From NCBI RefSeq assembly GCF_007856155.1, contig NZ_CP042266.1, forward strand, positions 4,712,001 to 4,776,000: DNA of 64,000 nucleotides. Reading direction: 5' to 3'. The position numbers were made by a program, and so were the translations under genes. The DNA comes from Streptomyces qinzhouensis (GTDB lineage Bacteria; Actinomycetota; Actinomycetes; Streptomycetales; Streptomycetaceae). The notes below the pieces were generated by a model that made no database searches, was not told the origin of the DNA, and saw nothing but the letters and a program-made list of their open reading frames with translations. Below are positions 1-12,310 of this stretch, piece by piece (the stretch's first letter is position 1; each line of letters starts with the position of its first letter).

Positions 1-1285
1 CTCCTCGATCCACATCGAGGAGCACGAGGTCGACGCCCGTGACACCAAGCTCGGCCCCGAGGAGATCACCCGGGACATCCCGAACGTCTCCGAGGAGGTC
101 CTCGCCGACCTCGACGAGCGCGGCATCATCCGCATCGGTGCCGAGGTCGTCGCCGGCGACATCCTCGTCGGCAAGGTCACCCCGAAGGGCGAGACCGAGC
201 TGACCCCCGAGGAGCGGCTGCTTCGCGCGATCTTCGGCGAGAAGGCCCGTGAGGTCCGTGACACCTCGCTGAAGGTGCCGCACGGCGAGATCGGCAAGGT
301 CATCGGCGTCCGCGTCTTCGACCGCGAGGAAGGCGACGAGCTTCCGCCCGGCGTCAACCAGCTGGTCCGGGTCTACGTGGCCCAGAAGCGCAAGATCACC
401 GACGGTGACAAGCTGGCCGGCCGCCACGGCAACAAGGGTGTCATCTCCAAGATCCTGCCGATCGAGGACATGCCGTTCCTGGAGGACGGCACCCCGGTCG
501 ACATCATCCTCAACCCGCTCGGCGTCCCGTCCCGGATGAACCCGGGACAGGTCCTCGAAATCCACCTCGGCTGGCTCGCCAGCCAGGGCTGGAAGGTCGA
601 GGGCAACGAGGAGTGGATGGAGCGGCTGAAGGCGATCGGCGCGGACGACGTCCGCCCGGGCACCAATGTCGCCACCCCGGTCTTCGACGGCGCCCGCGAG
701 GACGAGATCGCCGGTCTCTTCGAGTCGACGATCCCCAACCGCGACGGTGACCGCATGGTCCTGCCGTCCGGTAAGGCGCGGATGTTCGACGGCCGCTCCG
801 GCGAGCCGTTCCCGGACCCGATCTCCGTCGGGTACATGTACATCCTCAAGCTCCACCACCTGGTCGACGACAAGCTGCACGCCCGGTCGACCGGTCCGTA
901 CTCGATGATCACCCAGCAGCCGCTGGGTGGTAAGGCCCAGTTCGGTGGCCAGCGATTCGGAGAGATGGAGGTGTGGGCGCTGGAGGCTTACGGCGCCGCC
1001 TACGCCCTCCAGGAGCTGCTGACCATCAAGTCCGACGACGTCACCGGCCGCGTGAAGGTCTACGAGGCCATCGTCAAGGGCGAGAACATCCCCGAGCCCG
1101 GCATCCCCGAGTCCTTCAAGGTGCTCATCAAGGAGATGCAGTCCCTGTGCCTCAACGTGGAGGTGCTGTCCTCGGACGGCATGTCCATCGAGATGCGCGA
1201 CACCGACGAGGACGTCTTCCGTGCCGCGGAAGAGCTCGGCATCGACCTGTCCCGGCGCGAGCCGAGCAGCGTCGAAGAGGTCTGA
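1..1285 (+). CDS. rpoB: RNA polymerase beta subunit, C-terminal part (start outside window)
   Basis: The reading frame is open from base 2 to the TGA at 1283-1285, giving 427 residues of the beta subunit C-terminal region. It contains the conserved GRHGNKGV segment, the [13 protein letters not shown] segment and the [23 protein letters not shown] segment, which helps form the active centre and the contact with beta prime. Beta and beta prime together form the catalytic core of RNA polymerase. rpoC follows after 100 nt in the same direction, the usual bacterial rpoBC order. The rifampicin-binding region lies upstream of the window, so resistance genotype cannot be read here. The truncation is only the window edge. 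Confidence 0.98.
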   Translation, partial: SSIHIEEHEVDARDTKLGPEEITRDIPNVSEEVLADLDERGIIRIGAEVVAGDILVGKVTPKGETELTPEERLLRAIFGEKAREVRDTSLKVPHGEIGKVIGVRVFDREEGDELPPGVNQLVRVYVAQKRKITDGDKLAGRHGNKGVISKILPIEDMPFLEDGTPVDIILNPLGVPSRMNPGQVLEIHLGWLASQGWKVEGNEEWMERLKAIGADDVRPGTNVATPVFDGAREDEIAGLFESTIPNRDGDRMVLPSGKARMFDGRSGEPFPDPISVGYMYILKLHHLVDDKLHARSTGPYSMITQQPLGGKAQFGGQRFGEMEVWALEAYGAAYALQELLTIKSDDVTGRVKVYEAIVKGENIPEPGIPESFKVLIKEMQSLCLNVEVLSSDGMSIEMRDTDEDVFRAAEELGIDLSRREPSSVEEV

Positions 1286-1293
1286 CGGGTGTC

Positions 1294-1326
1294 CGGCCGG
1301 GATCACCCCCGTGGTGATCCCGGCCG
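1294..1326 (+). terminator. rpoB-rpoC intergenic hairpin (attenuator or processing site)
   Basis: A perfect 14-bp inverted repeat (1294-1307 with 1313-1326, 5-nt loop) sits just after the rpoB stop and lacks a T tract. Because rpoC must be cotranscribed, partial attenuation or mRNA processing is more likely than full termination. That role is inference. Confidence 0.5.
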
Positions 1327-1385
1327 CTGCCCCGGACCCCGTACAGACCACCTTGAGACACAACCCTGAGAGGGATTGACGCATA

Positions 1386-5294
<3,909 letters not shown>

Positions 5295-5348
5295 TTCGCC
5301 GCGGCGGCCCGGCCGAAGCCGGCTGAGCCACCGCGTCCGAAGTGAGTC

Positions 5349-5384
5349 GAAGGGCGGTCACCCCGTGCGGGGTGACCGCCCTTC
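5349..5384. terminator. Strong bidirectional terminator after rpoC
   Basis: A perfect 16-bp stem (5349-5364 with 5369-5384) with a GTGC loop lies between the converging rpoC and the last gene of the tail/lysis operon. It should stop transcription from both sides. Its core (GGCGGTCACCCC and complement) is nearly repeated at 16416-16454 on the far side of the tail block. Confidence 0.85.
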
Positions 5385-5413
5385 GGGCTGTCCCGGCACT
5401 ATCGCGGGGCCGG

Positions 5414-5689
5414 TCAGTGGCCGGTCAGCTGCCAGACCGCGAGGGCCAGGCCCGCGCTCGCGGTGAGCGCGGCGATGCTGGCGAGGGGCCAGCGGGCGCG
5501 CTCCAGGGAGTCCAGCCGGGACTCCATATCGGCCAGCTGCTTATCGGTCTGGTCGCTGCGCTGGACGAGCAGCGCGAGGGAGCCGTCGACCCGGGCGAAA
5601 CCGGCTTCCAGGGTGCCGCGGAGCCGTTCCAGCTCCACGGCGACGCCGATACCGGCGCCCGGCGGGACATCGGGGTCAGTTCCGGCCAT
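5414..5689 (-). CDS. Small coiled-coil protein with C-terminal membrane segment (lysis cassette)
   Basis: A 91-residue protein with a hydrophilic N-terminus, a helical coiled-coil-like middle (about residues 17-65, including QTDKQLADMESRLDSLER) and one C-terminal hydrophobic segment (about residues 67-88). It overlaps the end of the holin gene by 14 nt, so translational coupling is likely. Small proteins of this build often accompany holins in actinophage lysis cassettes, acting as second holins or as holin regulators. That function is inferred from position and architecture. It is the last gene of the minus-strand operon. Confidence 0.7.
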   Translation of the reverse strand: MAGTDPDVPPGAGIGVAVELERLRGTLEAGFARVDGSLALLVQRSDQTDKQLADMESRLDSLERARWPLASIAALTASAGLALAVWQLTGH

Positions 5690-5927
5690 CGGCGGCGCCT
5701 TCCGGAGCGGGCCGGGAGTGGTGCCCGCCGAGCCAGGCGGGAAGCAGCCGTTGTACGGATTCGAGGGCCATGATCCTGGCCAGCGCGCCCGATACGGCCA
5801 GGGCGCCGGCCACCCAGGGAAGGGTGGCGGGCAGCCCGGACGCGTCGACGATCGCGGGCAGGGCCACGGCGATACCGACCGCGGACTGGAGGACCGTACG
5901 GGCGGTCCGCCGGGCGGCTTCGGACAT
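5676..5927 (-). CDS. Holin-like membrane protein
   Basis: An 83-residue protein with two hydrophobic segments (about residues 13-35 and 38-58) and a charged C-terminal tail, the size and build of a small phage holin. The start is the ATG at 5927 because a near-perfect AAGGAGG lies just upstream, rather than the longer frame reaching 5954. It follows the amidase endolysin gene by 85 nt. Holins permeabilise the cytoplasmic membrane so the endolysin can reach the cell wall. Here that would release tail particles rather than virions. Confidence 0.75.
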   Translation of the reverse strand: MSEAARRTARTVLQSAVGIAVALPAIVDASGLPATLPWVAGALAVSGALARIMALESVQRLLPAWLGGHHSRPAPEGAADGRN

Positions 5928-6012
5928 TCCGCCTCCTTGAGGTGCGGGGGCCACCCACCGGGGGTGGCCCGGGTCTTACGGGTGTCTTGCCGGTTGGCTT
6001 CACCGGGAGGCT

Positions 6013-6921
6013 CTACCGGGTGCGGGGGACCTTCAGGGCATTCCACGAGGAGGGGCCGGGCCAGCCGTCGGCGTCGGCACCCCGGAATCCGAGCTTCCGT
6101 TGCCAGCGGGCGTACGACCGGCGGTCCGCCTCGCTCCAGCGGGGGCCGGGCCCGACCGTGTACTCCCCGCAGCCCTCGGCCACCAGCCGCCGCCCCATCG
6201 CCGTGATCACGGGGGAGCTCGGTGCGGCCTTGAAGAAGGCCGTACCGGGGAAGGGGTGGTGGCGGGGGCCGCCGGGCCGTGCGGGCTCGGCCGGGCCGGT
6301 GGGTTTCGACCCGAGGCGGCGGGCCACCCGAGCCCGCAGGCCGGGCATGGTGAAGCCGCGGGGGTCGATCTTCCGGTTGGTCCACTCCAGATGCCCGATC
6401 ACGCTCTTCGCCGTCCAGCCGTGGGCCCGGCAGAGCGCGGCCGAGGCCCGTTCGATCGCGTCGAGCTGGGCGGCCGGCCAGGGGTCCTTGCCGTCGCCGA
6501 GGTTGACGCACTCGAAGCCGTAGAAATGGATGTTGCCGTCCACGGCGCCCGGGCTGCCCTGGTGTTCGTCCGGGGGCGGGGGGCGGGTGCCGTACTTCTC
6601 GTTCGCGACGGCCCGAAGGACGTCGGGGTCGCCGCCGCCGGCGTGGTTGGCGCGCCCGTTGCCGACCAGATGGACGCTGCCGTCCTTGGCGATCACGGCA
6701 TGGCAGAGAGGGCCGGGCAGTGTGGCGTGGCCCCGGAAGCAGAGGTCGACCGAGGCTTCGGTGCCGGTGGAGACGGTGTGGTGCACCATCACTCCGTGCA
6801 CCGGGCCGAAGGCGCCGGCGTGGTCGCGGTGGTTGCCGCGCCAGCCGGGGCGTTCGACGACGTCAAGGCCCTCGGCGCGCAGCGCGGCGACCAGGCGGTC
6901 CGCGGTCAGCGGGGTGGCCAT
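6013..6921 (-). CDS. N-acetylmuramoyl-L-alanine amidase (phage-type endolysin)
   Basis: A 302-residue peptidoglycan amidase of the Amidase_2 family. Candidate zinc ligands are His47 or His48 (VMVHHT), His177 (IGHLEW) and Asp186 (KIDPRG). The catalytic domain covers about residues 1-205. A Gly/Pro-rich linker leads to a C-terminal domain (about 225-300, with FPGTAFFKAAPSSP and RWQRKLGFRGADADGWPG) resembling the peptidoglycan-binding tails of Streptomyces phage endolysins. It would cleave the bond between MurNAc and L-alanine. No signal peptide is visible, so it depends on the adjacent holin for export. An AAGGA site precedes the ATG. Confidence 0.93.
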   Translation of the reverse strand: MATPLTADRLVAALRAEGLDVVERPGWRGNHRDHAGAFGPVHGVMVHHTVSTGTEASVDLCFRGHATLPGPLCHAVIAKDGSVHLVGNGRANHAGGGDPDVLRAVANEKYGTRPPPPDEHQGSPGAVDGNIHFYGFECVNLGDGKDPWPAAQLDAIERASAALCRAHGWTAKSVIGHLEWTNRKIDPRGFTMPGLRARVARRLGSKPTGPAEPARPGGPRHHPFPGTAFFKAAPSSPVITAMGRRLVAEGCGEYTVGPGPRWSEADRRSYARWQRKLGFRGADADGWPGPSSWNALKVPRTR

Positions 6922-6930
6922 GGGGTGTCC

Positions 6931-7095
6931 TTACGTACGGTACGGGCGGGAGCCGGGCCCGGCGTCGGGTTCGGCGGCCCGCGGTGGCGGGGGAGCGGGA
7001 CAGGGCGAAGCGGCGGGCGGGAGCCGCAGCTCACCGCCGGGTGCGGCGACGGCCTGGTCCTCTGGCGCGGGTGGCGTTGCGGAGGCGGCGGTCAT
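6931..7095 (-). CDS. Possible small Ala/Pro-rich protein
   Basis: A 54-residue frame whose ATG overlaps the stop of the preceding gene as ATGA, a typical coupling arrangement. It fills most of the space before the amidase gene. The product is almost entirely Ala, Pro and Gly with no motif. The overlap geometry supports translation, but composition alone cannot exclude a chance frame in GC-rich DNA. Confidence 0.35.
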   Translation of the reverse strand: MTAASATPPAPEDQAVAAPGGELRLPPAASPCPAPPPPRAAEPDAGPGSRPYRT

Positions 7096-7808
7096 GACTG
7101 GCGGCCCTCCGCGTAGAGCACGCCCACGGCCGCCTTGCCGCTGCCCGCTGCGACGCGTCCTTCGACGTACAGACTGCTCCAGTCGTACGCGGCTCCGCCG
7201 TGCACGGCGGTCACCTCCTCGGTGAAGGCGGCGCCGGTCGCGGTGACGACCGGGCCGAGCTGGACCGTCGTCCCGTCGGCCGCCAGCAGGCGGACCCGGG
7301 CCTCGACGGTGGTGCCGGGGTCGGCCTGTACCCAGACCCCGACGGCGATCCGCGGGTGCTGGAGGTACATGCCGCCCTGGAGGACCCGGGTCCACTCCGC
7401 CGAGGTGACGGCGGTCGGCGCCGGATAGAGCGGGATCGGGATGTACGGGCGGGCCAGCCCGCCGCCGGAGGCGTCGTCGCCGAGGACGACGTTCCCGGCC
7501 CGGTCCCGGGCGCTCAGTGTCTGGCGGCCGTCCCCGGCGCCGTACACACCGAGGGCGAGGGTGCCGTCCTCGCGGCGGATGAGCACGCCCTGCTGCTGGC
7601 TGCCGTCCTGGTTGACGCCGATGGAGCCCAGCGCGGCCAGTTCGGCGTCGGTGGCGTCGCGGACGCTGATCCGGCCGGCGTCGGCGACGGTCAGCGGGTT
7701 GGTGACCAACGTCAGCGCGGGCCGGGTGCCCGCCGCCAGCGATACCCGGTCCAGCCGGCGCCGCAGTTCGTGGATCAGATCGATGAGATCTTCGGGGAGC
7801 ATGGGCAT
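7092..7808 (-). CDS. Tail-tip or fibre-associated protein of the tail module (unknown family)
   Basis: 238 residues. The ATG overlaps the TGA of the Gp37-like gene as TGATG and has a GGAG eight bases upstream, so it is probably translated by reinitiation. The N-terminus (LPEDLIDLIHELRRRLDRVSL) looks like a short helical region. The middle (VGVNQDGSQQQGV, then RREDGTLALGVYG) and the beta-rich remainder resemble a trimeric fibre-associated or decoration domain. I do not recognise a named family. Position after the tail hub genes and before the lysis genes fits a tail-tip accessory protein. Confidence 0.75.
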   Translation of the reverse strand: MPMLPEDLIDLIHELRRRLDRVSLAAGTRPALTLVTNPLTVADAGRISVRDATDAELAALGSIGVNQDGSQQQGVLIRREDGTLALGVYGAGDGRQTLSARDRAGNVVLGDDASGGGLARPYIPIPLYPAPTAVTSAEWTRVLQGGMYLQHPRIAVGVWVQADPGTTVEARVRLLAADGTTVQLGPVVTATGAAFTEEVTAVHGGAAYDWSSLYVEGRVAAGSGKAAVGVLYAEGRQS

Positions 7809-8917
7809 CAGCGGCGCTCCAGAAAGAGTTCGGCGGTCTCGGGGCGCCCCCGCTGCGGCGGGGTGATCTTGATCCCGACCACCCGGAACCGCCCCTCGAA
7901 GCCGTCGGGATGCCATTCGTCGGTGATCCGCAGCCGGACCGTCCGGCCCAGCAGTCGCGGCGGCAGCGGGAGACGGTCGTCGAGGCGGACGGTGATCTCG
8001 GGGATGACGACGGTGCCCCGGGCCCGGCGGAGCAGCATCACGGCGTGCCGTACCAGTCGCCCGGGCCAGAGGACCTGCGGAAGATCGGCGCTGAGGTCGA
8101 TCTGGGGCCAGCCCTCGGCGATCAGGTCACGGTCCACCATCACCGGCGAGACGATCTGCCGGGCTTCCTGGCTCGCGTTCCGCTCGATGGTGCCGCCCCG
8201 GACCCGGGCGTGGGTACCACCGCGGGTGGCGTCCCGGGGGAAGGAGTAGCCGAGGATCGAACCGGGCCGGTCGAGTACGAGGTCCTCCCCGCCCTGTTCC
8301 AGCTGGGGGGTGCCCAGCCGGAGCCGCTTCGTCCGTACCCCGGTGTCGGGGTTCCGGCTGACCTCGATGTACTGCTCGAAGCCGTTCTCGGAGTCGGCGA
8401 TCTCCCGCAGCGCGTCGTCGACGACGATCTCGTCGGTGGCCCGCCAGGAGACCTCCAGCATCTGTCCCGACATCTCCTCGCCCACGACGACACCGATATC
8501 GCCGCCCTCGGAGTCCTGCATATAGGTCCACAGATCACGGGCGAAGGCGAGTTCGTCCTGCTCGCCGACGGAGACGAAGTCCCGGCGGATGCGCCGCCGG
8601 GCGGCGTAGGAGTCGAAGGTCGCGGCCTGGATCGTGAGGGACATCGCCCCCTTGTCGTCCGAGGTCAGCGTTGTCGTCCACAGGATCCCGCCCCACCACA
8701 GGTCCCCGCCGCGCTCCAGATAGACCGCGGTCCGGCCCTCCTGGAGGGCCTGGGCGCGGGCCGCCGTCGCGGCGTCGGGGATGGGGAGGGTGCCGGTGAG
8801 GGATCCCGTACGGCCGATGTAGTCGTCGACCTGGACGTCGCGCAGCGGGAGGGAGTCGAGGACCCGGTCGGTCCGCAGATCGCAGAACAGCACCCGGTAG
8901 GGGCTGACGGCCGTCAC
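7808..8917 (-). CDS. Siphovirus Gp37-like tail protein (tail hub/tip)
   Basis: 369 residues, similar in style to the ReqiPepy6 Gp37-like family (Sipho_Gp37) of actinophage minor tail proteins. The N-terminal YRVLFCDLRTDRVL...LPLRDVQ is typical, and the segment with LEQGGEDLVLDRPGSILGYSF lies in the second half. The start is a GTG overlapping the TGA of the fibre gene (GTGA), so the longer upstream frame is rejected. Such proteins sit at the distal end of the tail, next to the distal tail protein, and form the hub that contacts the cell. The gene lies among other tail-tip genes as in siphoviruses. Confidence 0.85.
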   Translation of the reverse strand: MTAVSPYRVLFCDLRTDRVLDSLPLRDVQVDDYIGRTGSLTGTLPIPDAATAARAQALQEGRTAVYLERGGDLWWGGILWTTTLTSDDKGAMSLTIQAATFDSYAARRRIRRDFVSVGEQDELAFARDLWTYMQDSEGGDIGVVVGEEMSGQMLEVSWRATDEIVVDDALREIADSENGFEQYIEVSRNPDTGVRTKRLRLGTPQLEQGGEDLVLDRPGSILGYSFPRDATRGGTHARVRGGTIERNASQEARQIVSPVMVDRDLIAEGWPQIDLSADLPQVLWPGRLVRHAVMLLRRARGTVVIPEITVRLDDRLPLPPRLLGRTVRLRITDEWHPDGFEGRFRVVGIKITPPQRGRPETAELFLERR

Positions 8918-9981
8918 GCGGTGCCCGCCGCTTCGTAGGTGCCGCTGCCGACGATGTGGTCCTGGACCTTCCAGGCCCAGGGGTAGGCGGCGTCCACGAT
9001 GCCGGCGCTCGTGGTCGCGCCGCCGCGGAGCTTGCCCGAGCTCATCTCGATCTCGAAGTAGGTGGTGCTGGTCAGCCGGATCCGGCCGATGGCGCGGTCC
9101 GCCGGGGTGGGGAGCTGGTCCTCGGCCTGGTGCAGCTCGAGGAAGCCGGCGCTGTGGGTGGCCCTGGCCGCGGGTACCGGCAGGCTGAAGCGCCAGTTGC
9201 CCGTACGGAAGTTGGTGGTGGTGCCGAAGACCATCCGGAAGTTGAAGTGGACGGTCGAGCCGTCCTGGACGTACCGGCAGTCCACGGTCGCGTTGCCGGG
9301 CGTCGGATTGGTACCGGTCGAAGCGGTCCACTGCGGCGTCCAGGCGCGCCAGGTCGACGGCAGCGGGTAGGGCTGCCAAGTGCCGGTCGTGGGGCCGCCG
9401 TTCCACCGCTCCAGACGGTCGCCGTTGTCGCGGTACTGGCCCTTGTACAGGCCGTCGAAGCCGCCGGTGGGCACGATGCCGCCGAGCGCCGCGGTCGGGT
9501 AGCGGCGGTTCTCGACCGTCCCCCAGTTGATCGAAGCGGCGTTCCGGCCGACCGTGACGACGAAGAGCGGGAGCGAGTTGGCCGGGGCGGACGGCGGCAG
9601 GGGATCGGTGACGGCGGTCGCCCCCTGGACCACCCTGATCACGGCCTGGGTGGCCCCCGAGGCGTCGTACGGGGCGTCCTCGACGGTCAGGTAGATCAGG
9701 TCCTTGCGGCTGCCGTCCGCGCTGCCCGGCGCGAGGGTGACGATCTCCGGATCGGTGACGGCGATCATGTACGCACCCTGGCGGGCCGACGTCTGGATGA
9801 CGGCCCGGCCCGTCATGATCCGGCACTGGAGGGCATTGACCCCTTCCAGTTCGAGCCCGCCGGGGATGACTCCGCCGCGGGAGGAGAGCGATCCGGTGGG
9901 GGTCAGTACGAGGGAGGTGGCGAGGCGGGTGTCCTCCTGGGTCTGGCCGGTGGGGGCGTGCCAAACGGTGCGAATGGTCAT
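8914..9981 (-). CDS. Tail fibre / receptor-binding minor tail protein
   Basis: 355 residues. The N-terminal half is a baseplate-attachment-like region with the pattern TPTGSLSSRGGVIPGG followed by LYKGQYRDNGDRLERWNGG. The C-terminal third is a compact beta-rich domain (about residues 215-350), such as would bind a cell-surface receptor. It has an AGAGGAG ribosome-binding site and overlaps the next gene by four bases. Fibre-type genes usually sit here in actinophage tail clusters. If the locus makes a particle, this product probably sets target range. That is inference from position and architecture. Confidence 0.72.
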   Translation of the reverse strand: MTIRTVWHAPTGQTQEDTRLATSLVLTPTGSLSSRGGVIPGGLELEGVNALQCRIMTGRAVIQTSARQGAYMIAVTDPEIVTLAPGSADGSRKDLIYLTVEDAPYDASGATQAVIRVVQGATAVTDPLPPSAPANSLPLFVVTVGRNAASINWGTVENRRYPTAALGGIVPTGGFDGLYKGQYRDNGDRLERWNGGPTTGTWQPYPLPSTWRAWTPQWTASTGTNPTPGNATVDCRYVQDGSTVHFNFRMVFGTTTNFRTGNWRFSLPVPAARATHSAGFLELHQAEDQLPTPADRAIGRIRLTSTTYFEIEMSSGKLRGGATTSAGIVDAAYPWAWKVQDHIVGSGTYEAAGTA

Positions 9982-10030
9982 GAGGTGCTCCTCTGCGGGT
10001 CGTGGTGGTCGGTGCGATGGGCCGCGGGGG

Positions 10031-10954
10031 TCACCATTCGGCGCTGCGCCAGCGCACGGCGAGGGTCGCGGCCTCGGTCGATGAACGCGGCCGGTAGGTC
10101 ACCTCGTTGGTGCCGGGCTCCAGCGTGAACAGCTCCTCGGGGCTGCTGTCGGCCGCGGCGGTGTGGCGCCGGGACGCGGTGTCGTTGAGGGTCACGGCAC
10201 CGCTGGAGGTGTCGACGGTCAGGACGTCGTCGACGCCCAGGTTGAGGCGGTAGTGCAGCTTCCGGCCGGTCCTGCGGTTGGTGATCACGGGGTCGGAGCA
10301 GGGGCCCCGCAGGGTGATGACGGGGTGGCTGGGCGCGCTGCCGTCGTTGACGACCGTGAGATCCCCGGTGACGGACGCCGCGCCCCAGGCGAGGGGCCAG
10401 GTCAGCGGCCAGCCCAGGCCCGTCACCGGCTGGGGCGCCCCGGTGGTCAGGGAGCGGGCCTCGACGGTGTAGCGGCGGGGGTCGGTGGCCACCCACTGGA
10501 CGGTGACCCGGCCGACGCCCTGGGAGAGCAGATTGCGGTCGGCGGGCAGCACGCGCTGGCTGATCCTGGCCCGTACGGCGAGGGTCTCGCCGTGGATCCG
10601 TACCGCCAGCCACTGCTCGGTGTGGCGGAGCCCGAAGGCGCGGCGCAGGGTGCGCAGGGTGTCGACCGGGTCGGTGCCGGGTGCGGGCAGCAGCCAGATC
10701 TGGCCGCCGACGCGGCGGGGGCGGGCGTACTGCGTGCCGGGCCAGGAGCCGTGGGTGGTGGGGCGGTCGGCGTCGGTGGTGTCGGCGTCCGGGAGATCCT
10801 CCCAGCCGGTCAGTCCCTGGCGGTCGATCTCGTACGGGGTGCCGGGGCCGAGCAGTAGATCGCCCCACTGGATCTGCCCGTCGAGGCTGATCAGTGAGGC
10901 GGGGGCGGAGTCGGTGCCGGTATCGGGGTTGAGGGGCGGGGCGGGTGTGGCCAT
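10031..10954 (-). CDS. Distal tail protein (Dit-like)
   Basis: 307 residues, located directly downstream of the tape-measure genes, where siphoviruses encode the distal tail protein that caps the tail tube and anchors the hub and fibres. The N-terminus (SLDGQIQWGDLLLGPGTPYEI) and the central segment with WLAVRIHGETLAVRARISQR resemble actinophage Dit/tail-family proteins. The last 90 residues form a second beta-rich domain (HPVITLRGPCSDPVI...). An ideal GGAGGTGA lies seven bases before the ATG. The gap to the next gene is 49 nt. Confidence 0.8.
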   Translation of the reverse strand: MATPAPPLNPDTGTDSAPASLISLDGQIQWGDLLLGPGTPYEIDRQGLTGWEDLPDADTTDADRPTTHGSWPGTQYARPRRVGGQIWLLPAPGTDPVDTLRTLRRAFGLRHTEQWLAVRIHGETLAVRARISQRVLPADRNLLSQGVGRVTVQWVATDPRRYTVEARSLTTGAPQPVTGLGWPLTWPLAWGAASVTGDLTVVNDGSAPSHPVITLRGPCSDPVITNRRTGRKLHYRLNLGVDDVLTVDTSSGAVTLNDTASRRHTAAADSSPEELFTLEPGTNEVTYRPRSSTEAATLAVRWRSAEW

Positions 10955-11047
10955 GGGGCCGTCACCTCCGGTGCGAAGTCTGTGGGCGGCGCGGGGTGTG
11001 GCACGGCCGGCGCCGGGGGTTGCCCGTAAGGCGGGACGGGGCGGGGG

Positions 11048-12310
11048 CTACGCGGCGCGGGCGAGGAACAGCAGTTCGTCGGCGATCTCGTACGCACCGG
11101 CGCCGGCCGGCTCATGGAAGGTCTCCACGCGGCGGGGCCGCCGTACTCCCCGCCTGTCGCGGCCGTTCGGTTCCGCCGCCCGCAGTCCGGCGACATCGCC
11201 GAGCGGCGTGATGGAGCCGGGGAGGGCGCCGTGCGGCGGGCTGACCAGGCCGCCTTCGGCGAGAAAGCTGGTGATCTTCTTACCGATGGCCTTGGGGTCG
11301 AAGAGCTTCTTGAAGTCGATGTTCTCCCAGGCGTCGATCAGCCATTCGACGAACTTGGCCGGGGTCTGGAGGATTCCGCCGATGGTTCCCAGGCCGTTGC
11401 CGACCGCGTCGGCGATGCCCTTCAAGGTGTTGACCGTGGCGTTCTTCACCTTGTCGAATTCCGGCGGGATCTTGTCGTTCACCCAGGTGGCGATCGGTTT
11501 GACGACGGCCTTGATGCCGTCCCAGGGGTCCTTGAACAGCTTGATGAGGCCGCTGGTCGCCGTCCCGATACCGTCGCGGGCGGCGGCGAAGCCGTTCTTG
11601 ACGTCGGTCCCGATGGAGTTGACCGGGTCCACGATCCGCTTGCGGACGAATTCGATTCCGTCGGCGACCGCGGCCCGGGCCTTGCTGATGATCGGGAGGA
11701 CGTTCTTCTTGATCCACTCGAAGCCCTCGCGGAGCTTGTCGAAGCCCTTTTTGACGAGACGCTGTCCCGCTTCCGAGTTGAGGGCGAAGTCGATGATCAG
11801 GTCGATGATGATGACGACGGCGATGGCCGCGCCGCCGAATGGATTGGACTGCATGGCGACGGAGATCCCGACCATGGCGACGGCGCCCGCGGCCAGCCCG
11901 ACACCGAGCCCGGTGAGCAGGGGGGACATCACACTCATGACCGAGCCGAGCGGATCGACGATCTTTCCGAAGCCGCCGCCGCTGTCGGCCAGGCGCTTCG
12001 CCGCCCGGCCGGACGACTTGGATCTCTCACGGCTGTTCTTGAGCTGATCGGCCGCGATGCCGGAGTTCCGGCCGACGGCCTTGACCGGGGCGATGGAGGG
12101 AGTGGCCCGGGACTTGAGATCGGCCACCGCCGTCCCCGCGTTCCGGGCCGCGGTCCAGACCTTGTCGGCCGCGCCCTTGACCCCGCCGATGCGCTGGACG
12201 GCGGTCCGGACCGCGCCGACGGACTGGTTGTGCCAGTTCCGCAGGGTGCTCATCGGCGCGTTGACCCCGGCGAGCGGGTCGCGGGCACGGGAGGCGGCGA
12301 TCGCGCTCAT
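11048..12310 (-). CDS. Tape-measure-like protein, second copy
   Basis: 420 residues. A long helical N-terminal part is followed by a strongly hydrophobic stretch at about residues 123-178, then many Lys/Asp-rich helices and an LAEGGLVSPP segment at 350-358, the type of C-terminal motif seen in phage tape-measure proteins. The last residues (ADELLFLARAA) match the end of the preceding gene product (AKALMFLAKARG), so the two are probably tandem paralogs. The ATG overlaps the upstream stop as ATGA. Tape-measure proteins fix tail length and pass through the membrane at infection, which fits the hydrophobic stretch. Confidence 0.8.
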   Translation of the reverse strand: MSAIAASRARDPLAGVNAPMSTLRNWHNQSVGAVRTAVQRIGGVKGAADKVWTAARNAGTAVADLKSRATPSIAPVKAVGRNSGIAADQLKNSRERSKSSGRAAKRLADSGGGFGKIVDPLGSVMSVMSPLLTGLGVGLAAGAVAMVGISVAMQSNPFGGAAIAVVIIIDLIIDFALNSEAGQRLVKKGFDKLREGFEWIKKNVLPIISKARAAVADGIEFVRKRIVDPVNSIGTDVKNGFAAARDGIGTATSGLIKLFKDPWDGIKAVVKPIATWVNDKIPPEFDKVKNATVNTLKGIADAVGNGLGTIGGILQTPAKFVEWLIDAWENIDFKKLFDPKAIGKKITSFLAEGGLVSPPHGALPGSITPLGDVAGLRAAEPNGRDRRGVRRPRRVETFHEPAGAGAYEIADELLFLARAA

